Origin: Amborella trichopoda
Taxonomy: Eukaryota > Streptophyta > Magnoliopsida > Amborellales > Amborellaceae
Direction: 5' to 3'
NCBI RefSeq assembly: GCF_000471905.2
Contig: NW_006498507.1
Coordinates: 6,325,954 to 6,389,953 of the forward strand
DNA: 64,000 nucleotides
The translations under genes and the position numbers were made by a program. The stretch's first letter is position 1. Every line of letters starts with the position of its first letter. Below, piece after piece: positions 59,367 through 64,000 of the stretch. A model generated the notes under the pieces. The model worked only from the letters and a program-made list of their open reading frames with translations. It searched no databases and had not been told where the DNA came from.

Positions 59367-59859
59367 TNNNNNNNNNNNNNNNNNNNNNNNNNNNNNNNNN
59401 NNNNNNNNNNNNNNNNNNNNNNNNNNNNNNNNNNNNNNNNNNNNNNNNNNNNNNNNNNNNNNNNNNNNNNNNNNNNNNNNNNNNNNNNNNNNNNNNNNNN
59501 NNNNNNNNNNNNNNNNNNNNNNNNNNNNNNNNNNNNNNNNNNNNNNNNNNNNNNNNNNNNNNNNNNNNNNNNNNNNNNNNNNNNNNNNNNNNNNNNNNNN
59601 NNNNNNNNNNNNNNNNNNNNNNNNNNNNNNNNNNNNNNNNNNNNNNNNNNNNNNNNNNNNNNNNNNNNNNNNNNNNNNNNNNNNNNNNNNNNNNNNNNNN
59701 NNNNNNNNNNNNNNNNNNNNNNNNNNNNNNNNNNNNNNNNNNNNNNNNNNNNNNNNNNNNNNNNNNNNNNNNNNNNNNNNNNNNNNNNNNNNNNNNNNNN
59801 NNNNNNNNNNNNNNNNNNNNNNNNNNNNNNNNNNNNNNNNNNNNNNNNNNNNNNNNNNN
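59367..59859. other. Assembly gap
   Basis: An uninterrupted run of about 493 N. No statement can be made about its content or true length. Confidence 0.98.
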
Positions 59860-60289
59860 ATAATGATGGTTAAAATGATCAATTATCTCTTTTAAGGACC
59901 AAAGTTCTTATTGGGAAGTCGTCACTTTCAAATGTAAAAGGGGGGATCAAGGTTAAGAGAGAGGGTTTTCATTCTTTTGATAGTTAAGGACAAGGAACTA
60001 TCCCATATCAAGTGTCCCACTAATGGATCAAACTTCAGAAAGCACCAAAGCTTTTTTGTTATCTTTGTTTGTCACTACTTTTGCATGTTTCTTTATACTT
60101 TTTCTTTTGTCTTGTTTTGCTTGTTTTTTATCCTTTATGTGAATTCATCCCACGTAGAAAATCGAGTACCTCAAATATTATTTGCTTAGATTGAGGCTTA
60201 AAACTGCCTAAAAGATTTGCCTCATGCATCAATGGACTCTTAGCCCTTAGGACATAAACGATCATGCAAAATTTTGAGGTTATTTTTAT

Positions 60290-60670
60290 GGGTGCTGTTT
60301 GTATATGGCTGAGGCTTTAAACAGTCAAAGTCAGGTGCACCTTCAAATAATGGCGAAATATATCGTTTTGGTATCAAAAATCTTGTGATGGCTTAAAAAT
60401 TTATTTTCATATCTAATTATAAAACATAAATATTCAAAATTAGTATGGATCAAGCATATCCATGAACACTTGAAAACCGACAATTGAGATAATGTATTAC
60501 AAGATGTACTATTTTTAATATTTGAAATTTATTTTTTCTCATGTCCATGCATATTGAGGTCAAGATGATCGAATTGAGGGTTTTTCAGAATCAAAATAAT
60601 CTCTTCTAGTAAGCTTTTTGAGGTACGCCCTAATTTGATTGTTTTGGGCCTCACCCTTATGTATAGTTTA
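60290..60670 (+). mobile_element. MULE-type MITE, family A
   Basis: Left end GGGTGCTGTTTGTATATGGC; right part CCTAATTTGATTGTTTTGGG then CCTCACCCTTATGTATA. The AT-rich flanks TATTTTTAT and TATTTATTT might be the duplication, but the right boundary is uncertain. Confidence 0.7.
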
Positions 60671-61854
60671 TTTATTTATTTTTTCCTTCCTTTTTTTTGA
60701 TGTAAGCTCAAAATCATTTCTTTTATAAAATTGTTAGTTGAGGTGGCTCAAAAAAATCTTTAGACTTGCATATAAGAAAGATTCCCCTATTTTACGGTTG
60801 GGGGTGGAGAACAAGTGCATGGTGTCTTCCCTCGGGACCATGCTATACGCCCCAGTTTTTCTTACATCATCATGTATCCCACAAGAGATGCACGATAAAA
60901 ATTTGGGTAAGGTGGGTGGGAGCGTTATGCGGGTATGTGTTGTATGTTTTTCTTTGTCAAGAGTATTTTTTTTTTTTTTTGGGTAAATACGATGTGGTAA
61001 TTTACACCAAGAGAAATAGACTTTATATTTACTCGCTCAGGCAAAATACCCATTTTGGAGGAACCAATTTAAATTCACTACATGAATACGACTTTAGAAT
61101 CCAAGGACAACGTAAAAAAGAATCATCACCATCATCATCATTTTAGTTTTTTTCCAATTAATTGGGGTCGGCTAGAAAAATGTAAAAAAATATTTTTCGA
61201 AATATTTCTATATAAAATATTCAAAAAAATAAAATCCCAAACAACGTTTTACTCAAAGGATTGAGTTTATGATATCGTAGGACCATATAATCTCTAGACT
61301 ATAGGACCTGTTTGGATGACAACGAATTTTATTAGAAATGGATTATCTTAGCTAAAATTAATATACTTTACATAATGCTATTATGTTAGATGTTTGATAT
61401 GTAGCTTGTATTATATATAATATTATTTAAAAGAATTGTATACAATGAGATCATTTACATTTGGTATAATGAAGTCATAATTATTCATTATCATCTAATG
61501 TGAAATCTTATAGCTTGGGTGTGTCACAAAGTTCGAGAAAAGATCTTTTGAATAGCTTGGTCAAAAGAATCAATGCAGTCACCAAATTTCACATCCAACG
61601 GTCAAAGTTAATTGTAACCACCTTGTACAAAAGGTAAATGCTCTCATTATATACTCTTTCTTATTTAAACATCTAAGTTCTTTGTGATTTTCAACTAATT
61701 TCAGCTATTTTTGACAAAGAAAATGTGAGTTTTAGCAAAGTATCTTGAATAAAATAAAACAACTCTTACAAAAAAAATATAAAGTTACATGTAAAACTGC
61801 TTATCCATACTTTATGAGACGAAAGGTTAGGCTGTCAAGAAACAATATATTCAC
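60671..61854. other. Intergenic DNA with a LINE tail
   Basis: No gene. 61127-61175 carries an RTE-type LINE tail in minus orientation: (ATC)n, then TTTTTCCAATTAATTGGGGT and CGGCTAG. Two plus-strand frames at 60738-61146 show no domain. Confidence 0.45.
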
Positions 61855-62215
61855 ATAATGAGTATAATTGAGATAAGGATACATAGATAGATGAATAGCA
61901 AGATAAGAAATAATAGGTGGTTCTAATAACCAATAAGATGAGGAAAAATAAACTTAATGGGTTTGGTCCTATGAAGCATATGACCTAAGATCAACTTTGA
62001 TTAGAATGGGAGATTTGGTTTAAGTAGAAGGCTGTAAAGAGCAAGAGAAAAGTCCAAAAAGAAATGGATGGAAGTAACGAGAAGATATACGATATGATGA
62101 TATATAGTTTGATTAAGGTTAAGACCCTTAATACATCAGAATAGCGGAACAAGATACGTGTAGCCAAAACTAAAATATTGGGATACGGCACAAATGATGG
62201 TGATGACAACGATGT
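61855..62215 (+). mobile_element. RTE-type LINE 3' relic (decayed)
   Basis: 'AGATAGATGAATAGCAAGAT', 'CAATAAGATGAGGAAAAATA', 'CGTGTAGCC' and a final 'GATGGTGATGACAACGATG' follow the order of the copy at 43765-44136. The reading frame is lost. Confidence 0.6.
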
Positions 62216-63110
62216 AAAACTTACCTACAAACTTATCTTAGATAAATTTATGATAGACAACAAACAATGGATAATTCATTATCAAGGTTTACTTTTTTAA
62301 TATAATAAATTATGGTTATTGGATAATTCATTATCAAAGTTAACTTTTTTAATATAATAAATTATGGTTATATGTAACTGTGACCTCCCTACATTAAAAG
62401 TAAATGGTCCAATTGTATACAATCTCATAAATTATCTAAACCGGATCTGATAAACATTTTCCAAAACCTTAAACCCTGTTTGCCCGAGTCCAAATAAGTA
62501 TCCAATCGCTACACGTGTCTTCTCGCACTGTGCCCGTCAATTTTAAGTTCGGTATTTGACATAGACATTCAAACTCGGCGAAAACAGTTATATGAGACGA
62601 AATTTTCCCGAAATCTAGTGAAATTTTCAGACAATCCCAAGCCGTGTACAAATTATGAGAGAAAAGGAGGTCAATTTTAGAGAGAGAAAATGGTCATTAC
62701 CACAATGGTCATAGATTTCATACTGCGCCACCAGATTGAAGTGAGTGGTATTGGACCGATATATTTTTAGAACATTTGTCCCTCTCTGTTTCTCTCTCTA
62801 AATTTGAGAATACACTTTCTCTCTCTAGATTTTAGAGAGAGAGAGAGTTATTTCACGTGGAAGGAGCAGTTGGGTCTTGGCCGCCCTCTTAGAAGGGACG
62901 AAATTTGCCCTACATCTTAAACAAAGTTTAATATGATTATTGTTTTCACTTTTTGAAGTTGGTTTCTATGATTCGATTATTTGACTCGCCCCTCTCTCTC
63001 TCTCTCTCTAAATAATCATGGTGAGAGACTCAATTTCCATAAGTTATTATTATTTGGTGATTAGGATGCCCTTGATTTCCTGAAATAGCTGTCCCACTCA
63101 ATCTAGGAGG
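62216..63110. other. Intergenic DNA with a short tandem duplication
   Basis: 62266-62371 holds a ~63-bp duplication ('GGATAATTCATTATCAARGT' followed by TACTTTTTTAATATAATAAA). Several GA/CT tracts lie at 62670-63010. No gene. Confidence 0.5.
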
Positions 63111-63495
63111 GGAGCATAAGGTTGAGGCCCTAAACAATCAAATAAAGTCGACCTCAAAAAGTTCATTAAAAGAGGTTGCTTTAATGTTTAAAAACTTTCA
63201 AATCGCTCATCTCGAGCTCAAGATGTATAGACAGGTAAAAAATAGATTTCGTGATTGAGAAATAGTGCATCTTGTAATACATTATCTAAGCCGTCAATTT
63301 TCAATACTTTCAAAAGTTTATTGATCTACTTGATCTACACTATTTTTTAAGCTTTAAATTTTATAATTAGAGATGAAAATACATTTTTTTGGCCATCACA
63401 AAGATTTTTCTTTTGAAAAATCGTCTTTCAATATTATTTAAATGTGTGTTTTACTCTGATTGTTTAGAGCCTCAGCCTTAAAAAAACCGCACCCT
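63111..63495 (-). mobile_element. MULE-type MITE, family A
   Basis: A copy in minus orientation: GGTTGAGGCCCTAAACAATC at left (outermost bases lost) and AAAAAAACCGCACCC at right. All internal blocks are present. Confidence 0.7.
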
Positions 63496-64000
63496 TAAAT
63501 AATTTACAGAATGTATTCGTGTATTTATGATGCATCAATGCCTAAGGGGAATTTTCTTTAAACTCATTGACTTTTTTTTTTTTTAAGAAAAATATGTTTT
63601 AAATTACCAGTAATCATCGTGTGTGAAATTCCTCCTCAATAAACAAAGTTAGGGGCGTCTGCATTTCAAGTGGAGACTTTTTTTAATCTACCACTGTCAA
63701 TATATATATCTATAACTCCTATCCATATAATCATATAATAAATTATCATCTTGATCGACAATTTTGCATGGGGTTGGTATTTTTATGATGTGTTCATGCC
63801 GTCTTGAAACTCATTGACTTTCATTTTCTTTCGAAACATCACGTTTTGAATTGTGGTGGGTTCTTGGCATTGATGTTTAAAGGACAAAATTAGGAAGGTT
63901 CTAACATTTTATGCGGAGAATTGTATCCATCTATATCTATAACCACAAATATATATTTATATATATACTACATTATTCAATCTCGATCTCGATGAGTTCA
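63496..64000. other. Intergenic DNA at the window edge
   Basis: AT-rich. Nothing recognisable apart from a diverged 'AAACTCATTGACTTTNNTTT' direct repeat (63559 and 63808). Confidence 0.4.

Noticed and set aside
59336..59895. Frames of 175-178 residues
   Set aside because: They are made of N and span the assembly gap.
1..64000. CRISPR array, operons or bacterial-type regulation
   Set aside because: The window is plant nuclear DNA; the tandem repeats have two to five units without the regular unique spacers of CRISPR.

Overview
This is plant nuclear DNA, almost certainly from an angiosperm. It has intron-rich genes with GT-AG splice sites, a group I xyloglucan endotransglucosylase gene, AT-rich intergenic DNA packed with small transposon relics, many GA/CT microsatellites and one run of about 490 N (an assembly gap). 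I cannot name the species; the mix of relics only loosely suggests a magnoliid or early-diverging eudicot.

Three protein-coding genes can be rebuilt exon by exon with every reading frame closing. (1) 4041-10698, plus strand, 12 exons, 711 residues: a conserved plant protein I cannot name, with a von Willebrand A-like N-terminus, a Cys/His cluster and five 11-residue repeats near a basic C-terminus. (2) 21407-22952, minus strand, 4 exons, 293 residues: a secreted xyloglucan endotransglucosylase/hydrolase (XTH4/5-like). (3) 39337-47005, minus strand, 9 coding exons plus a 5' leader exon ending at 48212, 226 residues: an OTU-family deubiquitinase. They share no operon-like logic; they are ordinary neighbours separated by repeat-rich DNA.

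Layout: 1-4000 holds relics (a 213-bp MITE, a SINE-like insertion, a MULE-type MITE, an RNase H-domain fragment). 4000-10850 is gene 1, with an RTE-type LINE tail in intron 3 and another in intron 7. 10850-21100 is intergenic, with tandem duplications, two hAT-type elements and a nested MITE pair. 21100-23200 is the XTH gene. 23200-38700 is dense in non-autonomous elements, including nine more copies of the MULE-type MITE, two long-TIR elements, a broken FAR1-like/MULE-transposase fragment and a broken Ty1/copia reverse transcriptase fragment. 38700-48400 is the OTU gene, whose introns hold an antisense RTE relic, a 197-bp tandem duplication, a perfect 30-bp palindrome and a 16-bp hairpin. 48400-64000 is intergenic, with further MITEs, hAT-type elements and the gap.

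The most interesting content is the transposon biology. Several non-autonomous families can be delimited to the base by their target-site duplications: 9 bp for the MULE-type families, 8 bp for the hAT-type, and 15 bp for a truncated LINE and for a SINE-like insertion. One element (34345-34965) carries five copies of a small hairpin module between its terminal inverted repeats.
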